Positions 12,911 to 28,000 of a stretch of 64,000 bases of DNA are shown here, one piece after another (position 1 is the stretch's first letter; the number at the start of each line of letters is the position of its first letter). The translations under genes were made by a program, and so were the position numbers. The stretch comes from Allacma fusca (lineage: Eukaryota; Arthropoda; Collembola; Symphypleona; Sminthuridae). The notes beneath the pieces are model-generated. The model was given only the letters and a program-made list of their open reading frames with translations. It was not told the DNA's origin and did not search any database. The stretch is taken from NCBI GenBank assembly GCA_947179485.1, contig OX359250.1:33118654-33182653 (forward strand). Reading direction: 5' to 3'.

Positions 12911-15081
12911 CTTATTTTAGGGCAACGTCATAGTTATAAAAAAGAGTACGTATTTCCATGCATGAGGAGGAGTGAGAGCACACCGACTCTGGAAGAGAAA
13001 GCATTCTCTTTGGTATTCAGGTTTTAAATTTGGCTTTTCCAGAATGGATATATCTCTAGGGAAAAGGGCTTTAATAAGCGCCCTACAGGCATTTCCCGCT
13101 TTTCCTAAATGGGCTCAGGGACTTGGGGTAGTCCCACTGGACCCAATAACTCCTTCGGGAACCTTCTCTTCCATCCCAAGAAAAAGCATTTTCTCTTCTT
13201 CCATTCGTGTTCGCCCTTTAATCTCAACTTTCGTGTTCCCATCCATCCGGCGAGGTTCCCAAACGAATGAACAAAAACCCGCCGTGCTTGCTTTTGCTCC
13301 CGTAATAGGGGGCACATATAACCTTCTCCCACGTTCACATGGCTGTAAGTAGGCCTTGTGCATATCAACTCATATCTTGAGCTACTAGAGGTCTGCTCAG
13401 ACTACTCTTTGGTCTCTTAAGTATTTCTTGTATGAGTACAACTAAAAACAAACTTTTGTTTTCTATTATTTAGCTTCACATTGAATTTTAAACGGATTCA
13501 TTTTTTTTTCTTGTTCGTCCTATTCCTCAGAGGTTGGCTTAACCTCACAACTTGATGACAGTGACTCCACTTATTTATTCTTCTGCTTTTTTTTTACTCC
13601 TCGCCATGCCTCTTCTTCGTCTGTGAACAAGGTCGTTTCTCCTCCTCCTGCCAATGTTACCATCAGCCTTGCCGACGTCACCACGTGCTTGAATAAACTA
13701 CTCTTCAACAAAACTGAATGAGTAACATCTCAATTTCTGCGGTTACTATTTTTCTGAACGGAACATTTCTCCATGCTATTTTTCCCGGCTATCCTCGGTC
13801 TGTCTGCATTTCTTATTAAATTTTTTACTCGGATGCCTTCCCAAAAACAAAGGAACGAAAAAAAAAACATTTCTGCCGGTAACACAATCCAGCCAGTTAG
13901 GAAGGAAGGGGAAGATGCAGGGGAAAGTCAAGGAAGTGCCGAAATGGTATAGCAATGGGCTCTCTGAAGCTACCCTAGTCTCAATGGCATTTTATACACA
14001 TTTTTGTCTAGCGTTCAGGGACAGGTACGTCTGTTCTTAAAACAGTGGCAGGACTGGAGATACATAAGCATTTATTTCGTACATATACATATGAACGTCC
14101 TGGAGAAGTGAGTGCATGCAAGAATGTATTACAATTGTTTCGTACAGTTCGGATTGTTAGAACCAACGGCTGCTGGGCTTTGGAAGGGAAGCAAAGAGGA
14201 GAAAACTGAGCTCCAGAAAAGTATTTGTACACAAAGTATCAGTACAGAAAGTGGAGCTGGAGAAAGTAAGCTGGTGAGTGAGGGAAGCCTCATACTGTAC
14301 ACTGAAGGGTAAGAGGTTTCAATCCGGAAAACGACATGTAGACTCGATTTCCGTGACGACTCCCATTGCTCTCCAATGACCAGAGTTTATGATGGCACCG
14401 GCCGACATACAAACGGGATTGTCCCGCTTCGATAGATTTTCATCAATAGAGCAAACGTGAGAGGAAGGCCGGGGTCGTTGGGTGAAACGGCGTAAAAACC
14501 AGGAGGAGATGATAAGTGAATGGGAACCATCAAGAAGTTTGTGCGGAGCCTTCATAAGTAACTTGGTTGACTTTATGATATGTGATATGGTAAAATGATA
14601 GTTATAAAGTGGGGAAGGTGACTATATTCTCAATGTCGAATGTCACTACAGGTTCCCACGGCCCCACACTCCTGTGTTGAAGGGAGTCAGGAAGGAAATT
14701 ATAGAGGGAAAGGAAGGGCATGTGGAAATTTGGAGAGAGAGAGGGAGGGCGCTGGTAGTAACCGTCTCAATGTGCAATGTGGGATCTGAAACTACACATA
14801 GGAATATGTGTATCAGTCTGGTAAATCCAAACCTACACTTTGTGCACTCACAGTTCTTTGGTGTTGGTCGACTCGAGACTACTACTTCCCAAGTTGCTAT
14901 TATAAAGTGCTTCCTCTCCTACCTTTACCAGCAAGTTGAAACTGTTACACTTACTACGGCCCCCACACATACACAACTACTGTCTTATTGCTCAGACATT
15001 GCGAGCCTTTGGTATGTTTGTACATGAGAACCCTGGCTGTTAGTTTGGTTTAGTTAAGTTCACGATGGCTGGCAGGGTTGG

Positions 15082-15134
<53 letters not shown>

Positions 15135-18100
15135 AGCAAGAGAAGCAAGTGGAGAATAAAGTTGTCTATCTCTGGAAGGCCTTTACGGATGTCGAATTCT
15201 CGGGAGGGCAGTGAGCTCAGAACGGCAGAAAATTAACGCAAATCTTCCGGGAATTTTGGACTCTCTTACGTTGGCGTTACTCGAGGCATTTTTAGTTTTA
15301 GAAATCGAATAATGACTTTCTTGGGAGCAGCTTTAGTCTCGAGAGCGTAGTTTTCTCCAACATTGTAATGGCCAAGTTTCGGCTCTGGGAAAATTTCTCG
15401 TGTATACTTTATCCTTTTGAATCTTCGTGATTACGACACTTTGGAGAAATCCCTCCAACCCAACCCCAGTGTCGAAATACCTAACAGATCGTTCCAACAC
15501 GAAACATTCAATATCAACACACCAAATTTTATCGGCCGTGAAAATATATCTCTGCCCTCTCTCTCTCTCTCTCTCTTTCTATACAAACTATATGCATGTC
15601 CGCACTGGTCCAGAAACCAGCACACAGGCAAATGAGTACGTGTACATAGCGACTTATAGTCATCGACCAAAACCATCCCTATGACCACTCTCCACACATA
15701 CTCACCACACTAGTACTGGTGGCAATCGTTGGCTCCGAGCCTCAGTATTTTTCCCACTCCCCCCTTCAATAGACCACCATTGCTTTTTAACTCCCATTAA
15801 AATGTCGTGAAATAGTCTTTTAATCTTGATGTCTTCTCAAAATCATTCCATCTTCCCGATCCTTCAACTCTCCCATTCTCTCCGACTCTCCCACCAACCT
15901 CAGTCCCACATGTGGGTTAGGTACTTCATTCCAGTGCCCTCGTCTACCTGAATTCCTCCAAGATATGGCACAAGTACCTATCTTTTAAATCTACCTCATT
16001 TTAGCAGTCTGCCTCAGTCTGGTATTTCTGCGTTAGTTAGCATTTTTCCAACAGATGCCTGTTCTGATATATTGCCTGGGTACCACACAGTCCTAGCATT
16101 TGTAATGGGCCGTGTGCGTCCCGGCTCACTCAGTGTTATACATAATTATGTATGTATGTGCGTAAAGTACAGTTTAGAACATTAAGACGAAATTGTGCAG
16201 GGAAGGAAAATATTTGGAGTCAAAGCCCACGTCACAGAGGAGATACCAAAACTGGAATGTCAAGAGACTTGATGTTTCTCTTCTGGAAGAATATACCTAA
16301 GAGTATACTTCCTTACGTCGGATTTCCTAGGATGGAACCCTGCCGTTGCATGAGAGTTGGGCCTTTGGGTATTCACTGCTGTAGTATAAAAGAGCTTGCC
16401 ACATCCATCTCAAGCAGTATAATTTGCCATCCATTCATGTCCACAGGGAGAAAGTTCAAATATGAAGTGAAAATGGGAAACGCAACGTCCAACTATAGCT
16501 CTTAACCAGACATTTGCTAAGTTGGGAGCAAGCAGAGACGGGAGAGTTCCGAGAACCAAAAGGGCCACTGAGTGGATGAGAAAAGAAGGGAAATGGTAAA
16601 ACGTTGGTGGTCAGTCTACAGAGATTTTCATCCCATTCTTTGACTTCTACCATGGCTTGGGAGACAGTGACAATTTAGTAACAAACTCGACTGTCAGTTG
16701 AACGCCAGGATCTCAAACTACGGAAACTCCAGGAAAATGTGGGAGAGTCGAAAGGATAGATAGACAGAGGAGAAAAACCTTCATCTTTTTACATCGACAG
16801 TGCAATGTGTCAAACTTTTTAGTTTACGCATATAAAGTAGTAGTCAGTCTCTCTCTCTCCTTGGAAAGATCGAGTCCCTCTTTTCCTACTCTTGTCCACA
16901 TAATTCCTCTTGTTTCGGCCCTTCTTGCCCTAATGGTGCACACTCTCCTACACAACTGCATCTATGCTGGGAATGCACATCAAAATAATTATACGTATAA
17001 AGAGTATGAAACCAAAACGGCATAAGTTCATTTTACAGCATTTTACAGGAGAAACGAAAAACTCTCAAATCAAAACGACTACAAAGCCACTCATAATCTT
17101 AGAATTGAAAACAATATGTAGATTTATTCTATTGTTATCAAAAATCTCAATCCAAATAAATCAGTTCATTTCATTAATTTTTGGATCAGTAAAGCGTTTC
17201 AAAGTAACTAGCAAAGTAATAAGCTCAAGATTTTGCATAATAAATGGATCACAAGTTTTTCCAAATTATGAATAAAAATCACCTTTATTAATAAATGACT
17301 TTAAGCACCCAACGCCCACTTCTAATGGATCCACCTTGTTATCTGTATCATGCTTCTTCAAATACATTTATCTTTCAAATATTTGACTATAATTGATCAG
17401 ATTTCATGTAATGGTTTGTCTTTAGAAGGATTCCTATGTACATAGTAAAAACATGTATGAGGACTCATACCTGATAGTGACCTCACTGGAATAACATTAC
17501 ATGGCATAATTCATGGGACATAACCATTGAGAGTTCGTCAATCCTACTTGTCTAAAATTTGATTAGTCTCCCTTATTTTCTTGATATGTAGCATCACGTA
17601 ACATATTACAGCGTGCCGTATACTGTTGTATTTTATCATGGGATGTAATATTATTAATTTAATAAAATGTAATTAACTATATTATACATTAATTATTACG
17701 GGCACTTTGGTAGTAGAATCTGTGGTCTCAGTATCTACATTTGGTTCCAAATATGGGTTTTGATTTAATCAGTTTTGCAAGTATTGTGTCTTTAACCTAA
17801 TAATTCTACCCACCTCGTTGGCCTTTCACCTTTAGGATTTTACCCATGAATGACCCTGGCTCTGGAGTATTTCATTACAACATAAATGACATTATGAATT
17901 TCGAAAAGAATAAACTCAGCCCGTTTTGGTTCTATACTCTTCATTTGCAAAGGAACATATTTTCCCCACAAGTTTTCCAATGTACTTATGTTAACTCAAA
18001 GAAAAACAACATATTTTATACGCATGCATAAATACCGAGGTTGAACTTAGTACTGCATTATAGTAGGTATTGCATAATGCACTGCAGAACCTTCCTCAAG

Positions 18101-19700
18101 AAAATCATGTGCATGAGATATGATCCACTTCCACTGAAAATATGGAAATCCATAGTTAACTTTGCTATGACATCACAGCCTCACCCGTGGGAACCCTCGA
18201 ATTCTTCAAAGTCTCCCCATCAACTTATCTCAAGCAGTGTTTCTTATCTGTAGAATTAATAACTCCAATTAATCCCATATTTACGTTCCCTGTTTCTCCT
18301 ATTATTGTAGTTTCTAACTCTTGAAAAAAAATTGGAATGAAATCATGCTCATTTATACTGTTACTGGAAAACATTTCCTTAGAATGTCTAGCATTCAATT
18401 TGGTCTGCGGCAAGGATCCTGGGAGAAATAGCCTGCATTTTCTAATTATGAAAGCAGCGTATTGGACTGAATAACGTCTCAGACATGTCTCCTAGTGTGT
18501 TAAATGTGTCTTGAAGAATTTATAACTAAAAGGTAAGGGGCCCTGGGCGCACTGTCATATTGACACACAAGGGAAAAAACAGCGTTTCTCCAGGCATCCT
18601 GGCAACATACTTGACTTGTCCTGTCTCCGAATCATTTGCATGAATTTTCCGCGCAAGATGTTCCAGAGGGAAAATATCAAATAGTCTCTGGCTTCACATT
18701 GCGGTATATTGCTTTAAGCTCTTATCAGAGAGGCAATTCATAGTCGTTGGGCTCATTGTATGCATATCAAAGAATTCAGAAAGTTATGGGAGCTAAGAAG
18801 TAAAATGGTATTTCCCGGATGCTATACTCCATTCAAAAGGTCTGCCATTAAAGTATGGAAGGGCTGCTAATTGTAAGCGCAAGTTGCGGGGGTTTTCTGA
18901 AGCTTATGAGTTGGACGTTGATGAGTTGGTAAAATAGCTGAGTGCCGGTACCAAGAATCGGTAAAGTTGTCTTGAGTTTTGGTTTACACAAGGACTGAGC
19001 CATCAGACAACAAGTTCATAGCTGTGTATATTTGATGTGGTGAAAGATGAAACCACGGCCCTTGCTAGCATTTCAAGCTGCAGGGAAACCATTAACCACC
19101 TTCTTACACTAAAGTCACTGGTCAGAGAGTCCTCCGCTCTTATGCATGAGGGTGTTCTGGTGCAAAAGTGTGTACAGGATACATTATTCACAAAACAGGG
19201 CCCACGGGTTGTAATAAGAGTGCAGGTATATTCAGGAGTATCATATTTATTATAATTATATGTATCTACTTTTATGTAAACTAGTAATTACTTATATAGT
19301 TATATGCTGGAGGCCTTCCTATCCTTGAATCCTCAACATTGTCATAATTGAACATTAATGGTGTATGTACCTTTTTGGATGCTCTCGCTAAGAAGTACAT
19401 CTAAGTCGTGGGTGTTCGCCGGAGCGCAGAGGGCAGGACTGTATTTTGCACTGGGATTGTAATGCTCTCTTGGAATTGCTTCTTAACCAATTACACCTTC
19501 ATTATCTCTAAATAATTACTTAATTATATAGACACTAGGCCCACGTTCCTTCGTAGCCTTGGAAACCCTTACATATTTATCGAGTATGTTAAGTAGGAGT
19601 TGGGGATGTATGTACCAGGCCTAGGTGCTACAAGATACATACATGCAATGTGGTTGATGCTCCTCATCCCTTCTGCTACGCATGTACCCTGTGTGTATAT
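12908..19700. other. non-coding region with GA/CT arrays
   Basis: No supported gene. It holds (GA)n at 15086-15131 and (CT)n at 15557-15576. 13560-13850 and 15700-16020 are C-rich and G-poor on the + strand. 16960-18480 is noticeably AT-rich and free of GA arrays. Overlapping frames on both strands at about 12972-13368 show no known motif. Confidence 0.5.
15086..15131. repeat. (GA)n microsatellite, 46 bp
   Basis: Uninterrupted GA array on the + strand. Confidence 0.95.
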
Positions 19701-21575
19701 GTACTTATAAAAGTCGACTAGTACTCCCAATGTATAAGTTGGGAGACTAGGGAAAATACGGAGGAGAAAGTTGCAACTAACGAATACCGAGTGAGTGTTG
19801 AAGAACCGGAGAGAAAATTCGTATTTGAAGATTGAACCCAGAGAGTTAGTGATTCTTCAGTTTATCAGCTAAAGTATGAAGAGGTGTTTAATTTATTATA
19901 AGTTTTTGAGAGGAAAGTTAGCAAGGTGGAGTAGCAGCAATGAAGAGGGAAAGTTTGTATGAATTTTAGATCATAAGAATAGAGAGGAAGGGAAGGAGAG
20001 AGAGAGAGAGAGAGAGAGTTGTGCAGACGATTCGACACTGCGAAAGAAGACGGGAGAAAGGGACCCTTCATGTATTTCCCCGAGGATGAAAGTACCGTCC
20101 TAATATTCTTTGCCGACTGCGTGACACTTTACGAAAGGTGGTCCCACAAAGGCTGTCACAACGACAAACCTTGATTAGTTCGATTCCCTTGAGATGAGAG
20201 TCTGACGTGCTCTGGAAAAAAGATGCCCATCAATTCCCTCTGGAGTTTTCCATTCCAGGACTTAGTCCCCATTGCCTCTAACCTACACCATTCTACCCTT
20301 CATCACATTTCCTTGCTCCAACAACTCTCCTCTCCGTCACTACTAACAACTTTCTCGAGCCCTATATATATACCACCCAAAAAATATTTTCACCGAAGAA
20401 GTAAACGCTCCAAACGTCAACTCTTGCTTCATTCATTTCACATTCTTTCCCATAAGCTTTCCATTTACCAATGTCTTACATCCCATGCATTAAACCCATC
20501 AAATTCTCAAACTCACTTGCCAACAACTTACTACACCATAGTAATTCCATAAAGCCACTTCAATAATTGCTTCAATATAATAAGTACACTTTATGTCCAG
20601 GAACCTGAATCCCTTCCTTTAGAATGCCTAAATCCTACTACTACAATATTTCTATCCGTGTAACATCTGCATCAGTATCTACTGACACATAGAAATCCTG
20701 CCCCCAAGTGCATTGGCTATGGGTGTAAGCTAACAAATAGTATCCCTCTGACTAGATACTAGTATACAGCTGCCACAATATAATATAGGAAGTAAATTAA
20801 TGGGACACTAATTTGATGGGGAAATTGAGCGCAATACTTATCCGGATTTGTGGATCATCCCAGGAACATCTATACTTAATTGTGAGGATGTGAGGAATAA
20901 ATAGTTGGTGGAAGTGTGGAGAGTAGCCAAGGCACTGGGACCACACATTCAAAAGTGAAGATAAAATTGGCAGTTTAAGAGAGGAGACGACAAATTGTGT
21001 AAGGTCAATAAGGAATTAGCTGGAGAAGTCCAAAGATGCCGACTGAAGCAAGGAAATTGAGATTGAGATGGATGTGTGGATGAATCAATGGTGAAGCATG
21101 GAGAATAAATACGGAGAGAGATGAAACTCGAGCGGAACTGGATAAGGTCGCTGTAGTGCAAGGGTAGTAGGGAATGTGTGAGTGTACGGGAGAGACGGAG
21201 TATGGTACAGAGGCCGGAGAGAGCCACATATGAGGCATATATACCGCTGAGAGACGGAGAGAGAGAGAGAGAGAGAGAGAAGTTTCGCAAGAAACTAGAG
21301 GATGCTCGGGAAATGAGAGTAGAAGTGTAGAGGAGTGAGAGAATCCCATGAGACAAGTGGCATTAATCACATTGAGAAAATAGCACTGAGGAAAGAGCCT
21401 TCTGGGAGAGCAGTCGGCATGACAACAGCGGTCTGAAATCTAATCGGGAACCCAAATTGCCCAGAATTATCATTTCAAGATGCAAAGAGAAAATACGGTG
21501 CAGACCGAAATGGGTTTTAATTGCCAAGGGAATTCCACCTCAAGAATATCCACTGCACTAGTTTTTTCCCCAACC

Positions 21576-21603
21576 CTCTCTCTCTCTCTCTCTCAATGTA
21601 TCC

Positions 21604-21640
<37 letters not shown>
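21576..21640. repeat. paired (CT)n microsatellites
   Basis: Two CT arrays (21576-21594 and 21608-21640) separated by 13 bp. Confidence 0.9.
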
Positions 21641-21642
<2 letters not shown>

Positions 21643-23135
21643 CATCATTGCAATACATCGGAAAGCAAAACTTGGGAGCTCAATCGCAAAGAAAAGGAAA
21701 CTATACCAATCCTTGGAGCTCGAACGGCCCAAAGAGCCATCTTGACTCAATTACTGCCACGTATGACCTCTGACCTGGCATATTACTTATTACCATCCAT
21801 GTATACATTGGTTGACTTAAGATGATAACGAGCTTCCTTCCTCCCCATCCATACAAACACATGAGTCTTTCCCCACCGGATCTCCCTCTCTCTCTCTCTC
21901 CCGCTCCGCCTGCCGTGCATACTCCCAAACGAAACTGTTTACGAAAGCCAATCTGCACTGTGGGCCCCCGTCCTCCTCACCCAAAAGATACATACGCAAG
22001 GTTGAATCCCATCAGTAAGCATCATGTTATAGGAAACTGTGCCACACCATGAAATGGCCTAACTTATTCACAAAAGGAGTTAGCCTTACATTCTATTGCT
22101 TCTCCCAATGCGTCCATTCCACATGTTGCATTATACTACTGAATTATTCAAAAGACCTCGAGCTCTTTATCCGCCTATTTATTCCATAGCCCGAAATCGA
22201 CTCTTACCCAATACCCCCTTCAAGACCGTACTTACTCCTTGTAAAAGTTACTTTGAAACGGTGATGAAACCCCAACTTTCTTATCATCATTCATTAGTAG
22301 CAATATTATTCCCATTTTTTCCCTTCCATCCTTCAGTCCGAATACCTCCAGTAACTATACTCCCACTCCTTCCTCCAGGTTACTATTTTGACTCTCCAAC
22401 CAACCTCCTCAACTATCCCCAACATATGTTCCTCCTCACATACAAAAAGCTCCCTATACATCCTTTTCATTCCATGTCCTCATTCCCTGTAATCACATTC
22501 CTGATGAGTGCCTACCTCAAAGAAAGCCACTGTATTCTTGCAATCTCCATGCCAGACAAGGCATTTCCCGAGGAAATTCAATTCTATTCTATCTTTATTT
22601 CCATAGTGCATATATACTTCCATAGGATCCCGTTCCAGAGCATAGAGATGAACATTGTAGTTCAGGGAGGCTTCCTTATTTCACAGTACTTTCAGGTTGT
22701 TGCTTTTTTTTCCCTTCTATTTATTTCATTGTCTGCTATTTTTTTCTTGGAGTATCTAACCTTACATATGATGGAAGGCGCGGGTAATCAGAGGAGTTGG
22801 TTCCATAAGTTATGCATGTTTGGAATGACTTGTGTGAGGGAAGAAAGCTGTAGGGAAACAATTGGAAGCCGGTGCGGAGGGAGCACGGAGTGAGACGTTA
22901 GTTTGAGGAGTATCTACACAAGGAGTTGGGGACAATAAGAGAAAATGTGCAGAAAATGCAAGGAGCGGTTGTCAAGTGGAGTTAAATGGAATGATTCTTT
23001 TAGAGAACCGAGGGTTGTTACACGGCCGTAGAGCAAAACATTAAAACAGAGGCGAAGAGAGGCAGGAATGGAATCAGAGTGGAATAAGAATAAGAAAAGT
23101 GGGAAAAGTATCGGCTCGGGCTGACATGGTGGTTC

Positions 23136-23164
23136 TGTGTGTGTGTGTATGTGTGTGTGTGTGT
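23136..23164. repeat. (TG)n microsatellite
   Basis: TG dinucleotide run with one interruption (TATG). Confidence 0.9.
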
Positions 23165-25000
23165 TTGAGGATGGGACTGGGGCTGTGAATGTGGCCCTCG
23201 ACTTATGCACGGGTGATTGTCGGAGGAGCGAGGAGCAGCGTGTGAACGTAAAGTGAAAGCTATAGACTAGAAAATGAAGTCTGAAGTAATCCGAAAAGTT
23301 GAACTTATGCAAGAAGAGAGAGTTGTAAATACCCAGTGCAGTAAAAATGTGCCGAAATGAAATTCGAGATTTAATACTTTTTAGCATAGCCTAGGGAATT
23401 ATTCGTTTTCCTTGGGACCGACACTGTAATCAAAAGACTTTCACAAGGAGTGCCGGCTAAGGCGTCTTACCAAATTTCATTTGTTCCCTTTGATAGTGTA
23501 AAAACTTTTCTCCACAACTAAATTCCGAATTAAGAGACACACCCAACTGGAAAAATTCTCTATATTTCTGTCGTCTTTTCTTCTCTCACAGTATTTTTTG
23601 ACTCAGCTGTTAGCACTCTCTCTCGCCGTCTCTCTCTCTCTCTCTCTCTCCCCAACTCAAGTACTTGCTTATGTGTGTACACCAGCGTGTGAGCTAAGAG
23701 CTAATATTATTTTCCCCATACACACACAACTTATTCCAAGGCTCATGATTCTTTCCCTCTCTCTCTCTCTCTCTCACTCTCAATCTCTCCCATATACCTC
23801 CGCAGTTCCTCAAATGGAAACATCTTTCGTCAAAAGCTCTCTATGCTAATTTCGACAAGTACACATTGCCATTCATTTTCCCTTCCACATGAAAACATGC
23901 GACAATAACATGGGATTTGGAGCCTTCCCAACCCTTTGAAAATTTGTTGGAAATCCTTCACATCTCTCTCTCGTCTCCCTCCTTCTCATCTCCTATGTAC
24001 AGTAATCTTCCATGTCACCGGGTACATCTCTCCTAACATCACATATCCATTTATGGCCATCATTACAAAGAATTTGCTAATCTTTCCAAATTTCACACAA
24101 CAACTTTTCTTCGCTTTCCCGCTCCTTCCCTCAACCTGTCAGAGCAGTTAACAACATCTCAACAACACCCATCACCTCCTTCTGTGTACATCTTTATGAA
24201 CTGGCAATTTCCACCAGAACTTTAAATTCCTCAAGTTACTCCCAACCCCAAGTTTTAGTTAAGACACTCAACCACTTCCAATTCTTGACACTTTTTCTAC
24301 ACTCAACCCTTTGCTGAAGCCCACAAGGTTTGAGTTACACTATATAATTACATACAAGCAACACACGTCATAATACATACTATAGGTCACAGTGCAAGCT
24401 CCACGTTATATCTAACACAAATTACAGCTCACTGTAGATATATACATACCTCAGAGGACAGTACAAGAGAAATACTACCCAGAAAGTTATACGACATGCA
24501 CATGTCAATATTTGTTCCCTTGGAAGTTACATGCCACAGAACAAGTCATAGGGAATAGTACAAGCTGTTGGATACAGTGAAAGCGATAAGTGGCAGTACA
24601 AGCTATAATTACTTAGGGAAGTTCTGTTAAGTTTACAATGCCAGAGAAAAATAATGTGAGGCAAGGAATGGTTGCGTTATTGTCAGTAAAAGTGTAGCAG
24701 CTCTGTACAATTGACTTGAGATGGTTCAGTGAAAAAGCTACAGACCAAATACCAGACTCAAATAGGGAAAAAAGTTTGAATGGCAATAAAAATGTAAATG
24801 TTGTAAAACAATACTAGGGAGCAATAGATTTTAGTGCTTAAATTGTGCAGTATGTGTTATAGCATGAAGAGATGTGACAGGAATGGGCGTTTGAAAGGAA
24901 AAAGAAGAAGGGAGGGTGTCAATTCAATGGTGGTAGGGTTTTATGGTTCAATTGGCCGTATACCACATGTATTAGCTCAGACTAGACAAATTGTATACTT

Positions 25001-28000
25001 TCCCCATTTGCGTATGTATGTACATTGTCGTATGTATACCTAAGGGCTTCCATGGACATTTGTGTATGTAGACCCGTTCGGAACCACCACACTTGGTCCG
25101 GGTGCGTGTGTTCCATGTATCTATGCCTATGTATGGGTGTGTTTACCCACTAGTATGTCAGCAGTCAATTTAGCTCCCTTTCCCATTGACCATTAGAATA
25201 CATAAAATAAACTAGTGCTCCAGCATTCCAAATCCTCGTGGCACAAGCATGCCCAAGTGACTACCGAGACCCACCGAATCGCTCCTCTATTTCGTATCTG
25301 CCGAACATTGAACATAATAAGTATGTACGTACAATTCTACAAATGAACACATAATGTGTACATACTTAATAGCTACATACATGTACGCACAAGTTACAGC
25401 AGATACTGCATACCAGCAAATACAAGACTCAACTCCACACGAAGCACAGGGAAGGACGGGACTTTAATGCTCAGCAACATCCCTGTTGGCACTGGACACA
25501 TAGCTAATCTGTCATCTTGCAATGTCAACAAAGTGCAACTCGAAACCAGGCAATTGATTCTAAATAAGTTTCCGAAGATTGCAACACTAACTTTTCTCAA
25601 GTATTGGACATTGTACCTATTACTTCCCTATTCTGGGCCTGGGCTCAGTATACATAGTTTACCAATGCACCCTACCCAATCCTATAATTTGAGCCCCACG
25701 CTCAGTCCCAATGCACTGCATTGAACAAACATTGTTTAGTTGGGGGCTTTGTAGTTGTTTAAATCCAATGCATACCTCAAAGACCTCAAGACATTCGTAT
25801 GCCTTTATCAAGGCAGGCGAATTGATAAAGATTAATGTCATTGGGAGACAAAGCCAAGGAAGGAAACTCTATAGGAAAGTTAATATGTAGGGAAATTAAA
25901 AATGGAAATGTTCATATTAAAATCATGACATGTCACAAGGTCAAAATGGTAAGGCAGGGCTTCATTCCGAATTAATATTTTGTAGTCCAAGCGCTTCGAA
26001 GGAAGGACGTGGGGAGCATTTCAAATCTGGGGGATCAATTTGACGCCATTAATTGCCAAAGCACTCACTGCTTGGAAAATGGAATGCGAAAAAATTGATT
26101 CGAAAGACCTATTCCAAGTTGATTTTAAATTCTGCATGTGATTGTATACTGGAAACAAAGGTGAAGTGATGAATCCTCAATGTGTAATAAATCATGAGGC
26201 GAGAGGGAGAGAGCAGGAGAGACGCGAGTAGGAATAGAAAGAAACCAAGAAATTAAGTTATTAAAAAGCCAATCACGCACTCAATTTTTACTACCAACAT
26301 TCGTAGTTCGAAGGAACCATTTGACGGTGCAGTGATAATAGTGCTATTAATTATATGCTGAATAGTCTGCTTGCCTCCGATCCCTCTCCTAAACTAATGC
26401 ACATAACTTATGTGACATAAGTACACTCTAAGCTCTCATACCTACCTATGCACATGTTTCCAGCCCATCTGGTGTATAATTACATATACAGCATGTAACT
26501 ATCTGTACATTACATCTATCCTTACACGGACAGCTAGTAAAAACCAGCAAATTATATAATTTACAATCATCTTTGATTGCACCACACAGCTTTCCCAGTG
26601 ACATGCAATTGTTTCAAAGGCTAACAAATATGATACCAAAACAAAGCTTCTATTTATAATTTCAACGGTAAAAATGCAATTTTTTTAACATTCAAAAGCA
26701 CTTCTCTCCTCACAATGTCACATCCTCATCGGATGACTTATAAGCCCATAGCTGTAGACACATATCGGAAGGACACTCGATGGCTTTTTAACATGCCCTG
26801 CAGTGTACTAGTGTGTCCACAGGAATGTATGTACGTATGTACATAGATACTTACAGACTCGAACTAATCCAATGAAAAACCCCATATATACATACATACA
26901 TAAGAAATATACCTACAACTGTGCCTGCCCAGTGAACGACACTGGTAGATTTAGATAGTAATACGTATGTACACGACATTGTAAATACTGAAACCAGAAA
27001 GTGTAGCATCATTTCGCACAGCTCGAATTGAGTTGGATCGGAAAACACCTATAAATATGAGCGATTGATGACAATAGGAATGGGTCTGCCCGACCGTTTT
27101 AGGATTATTCTTTATCCTCTTCATTTCTTTTTCTTCTCCAAGTCTGACTGAGTAGACTGGATGGACTGAGCCCTGGTGGTGTAGTTCCCCCCTCCGTGAT
27201 GGTAATAATAATAATAATTTTTGAAACTCAAGAGTCGTCATTTTAGTACTCGCTCAGAGCCCACCATCCTCAATGACATTGTTCCCGGAGTATATGTAAG
27301 AGCACTTCTGGAGAGAGGAGTAACCCTATGCATAAGTCTGCCATCAAACTCAAATTTCCAACTAGGGCCGGAGTGCATTGCTGGAGAGTGGAGAGTTGTA
27401 AATACGTAGGAAACAATATTATATAGCTAAAATAAAGGAGTCGTTTCCCAGTGAGCAAAAAAAAAAATTCTAGCAGAAAAGTGTACATACTATGTGGAGC
27501 TACATACATACACAGTACATAGTAAGAGATAAGATAGAGGAATGGAAATAGAGCGTTTGCGGTAACACCGTAACACTCTAGCCGTTAGATATTTCCCATC
27601 TGAATTGAGTTCTCAACAGCAGGGGACTGGAAGGGCCATAGGTGGGCACTGCGGGGAATCCAAGCCCTCACCAGGGGCCCAAGCGACTCCCTGCTGGTTT
27701 CCCATCCGGCCAAAAACTTGCAGCCCTCGTGTGCAACAACGTCTGCTGACTAAGAGTAGATATATACTACATGCATGGGCAACTCCAGCCCTGGATTGTC
27801 AATGCACCCTAGCTTTACATAAGGACTGTCTGCTACTAAAGGACTGGGAATATTGCAGACTCTTGCATCTCTCTCGCCTCATCGTTTGTATGTTTGGAGG
27901 CCAAAGTAATCATATATAAACTTGTCTCTTTTGCCTTCTCGTCAACAATACTTCTCACCCGATTTTTCTCCGATTCCAACTCCTAGGGACACACTCACCA

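Larger units (their letters stand above)
19700..25000. other. region of alternating strand composition
   Basis: By eye the + strand alternates between purine/G-rich and pyrimidine/C-rich blocks: G-rich about 19730-20080, C-rich 20220-20560, G-rich 20880-21460, C-rich 21540-22750, G-rich 22760-23400, C-rich 23460-24310, G-rich 24500-24930. The microsatellite strand follows the block: (GA)n at 19996-20018 and 21257-21280 in G-rich blocks, (CT)n at 21576-21594, 21608-21640, 21886-21900, 23629-23650 and 23757-23775 in C-rich blocks, and (TG)n at 23136-23164 in a G-rich block. The longest frame (22096-22893 +) lies in a G-poor block, where TAG and TGA are rare. No supported gene. Confidence 0.6.

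Noticed and set aside
12972..13368. Overlapping frames on both strands (126, 87 and 82 codons)
   Set aside because: None has a domain, a signal or exon-like boundaries; mutual overlap on opposite strands suggests locally low stop density only.
20170..20200. AGTTCGATTCCC resembling a tRNA T-loop
   Set aside because: No matching acceptor stem, anticodon arm or A-box lies at the right distance on either strand.
22096..22893. 265-codon open frame on the + strand, the longest in the left 42 kb
   Set aside because: The frame starts at a TTG (first ATG at 22108), lies in a strongly G-poor, C/T-rich block where TAG and TGA are rare, and its product is a Pro/Phe/Leu/Ser mix with no domain. Composition explains its length.
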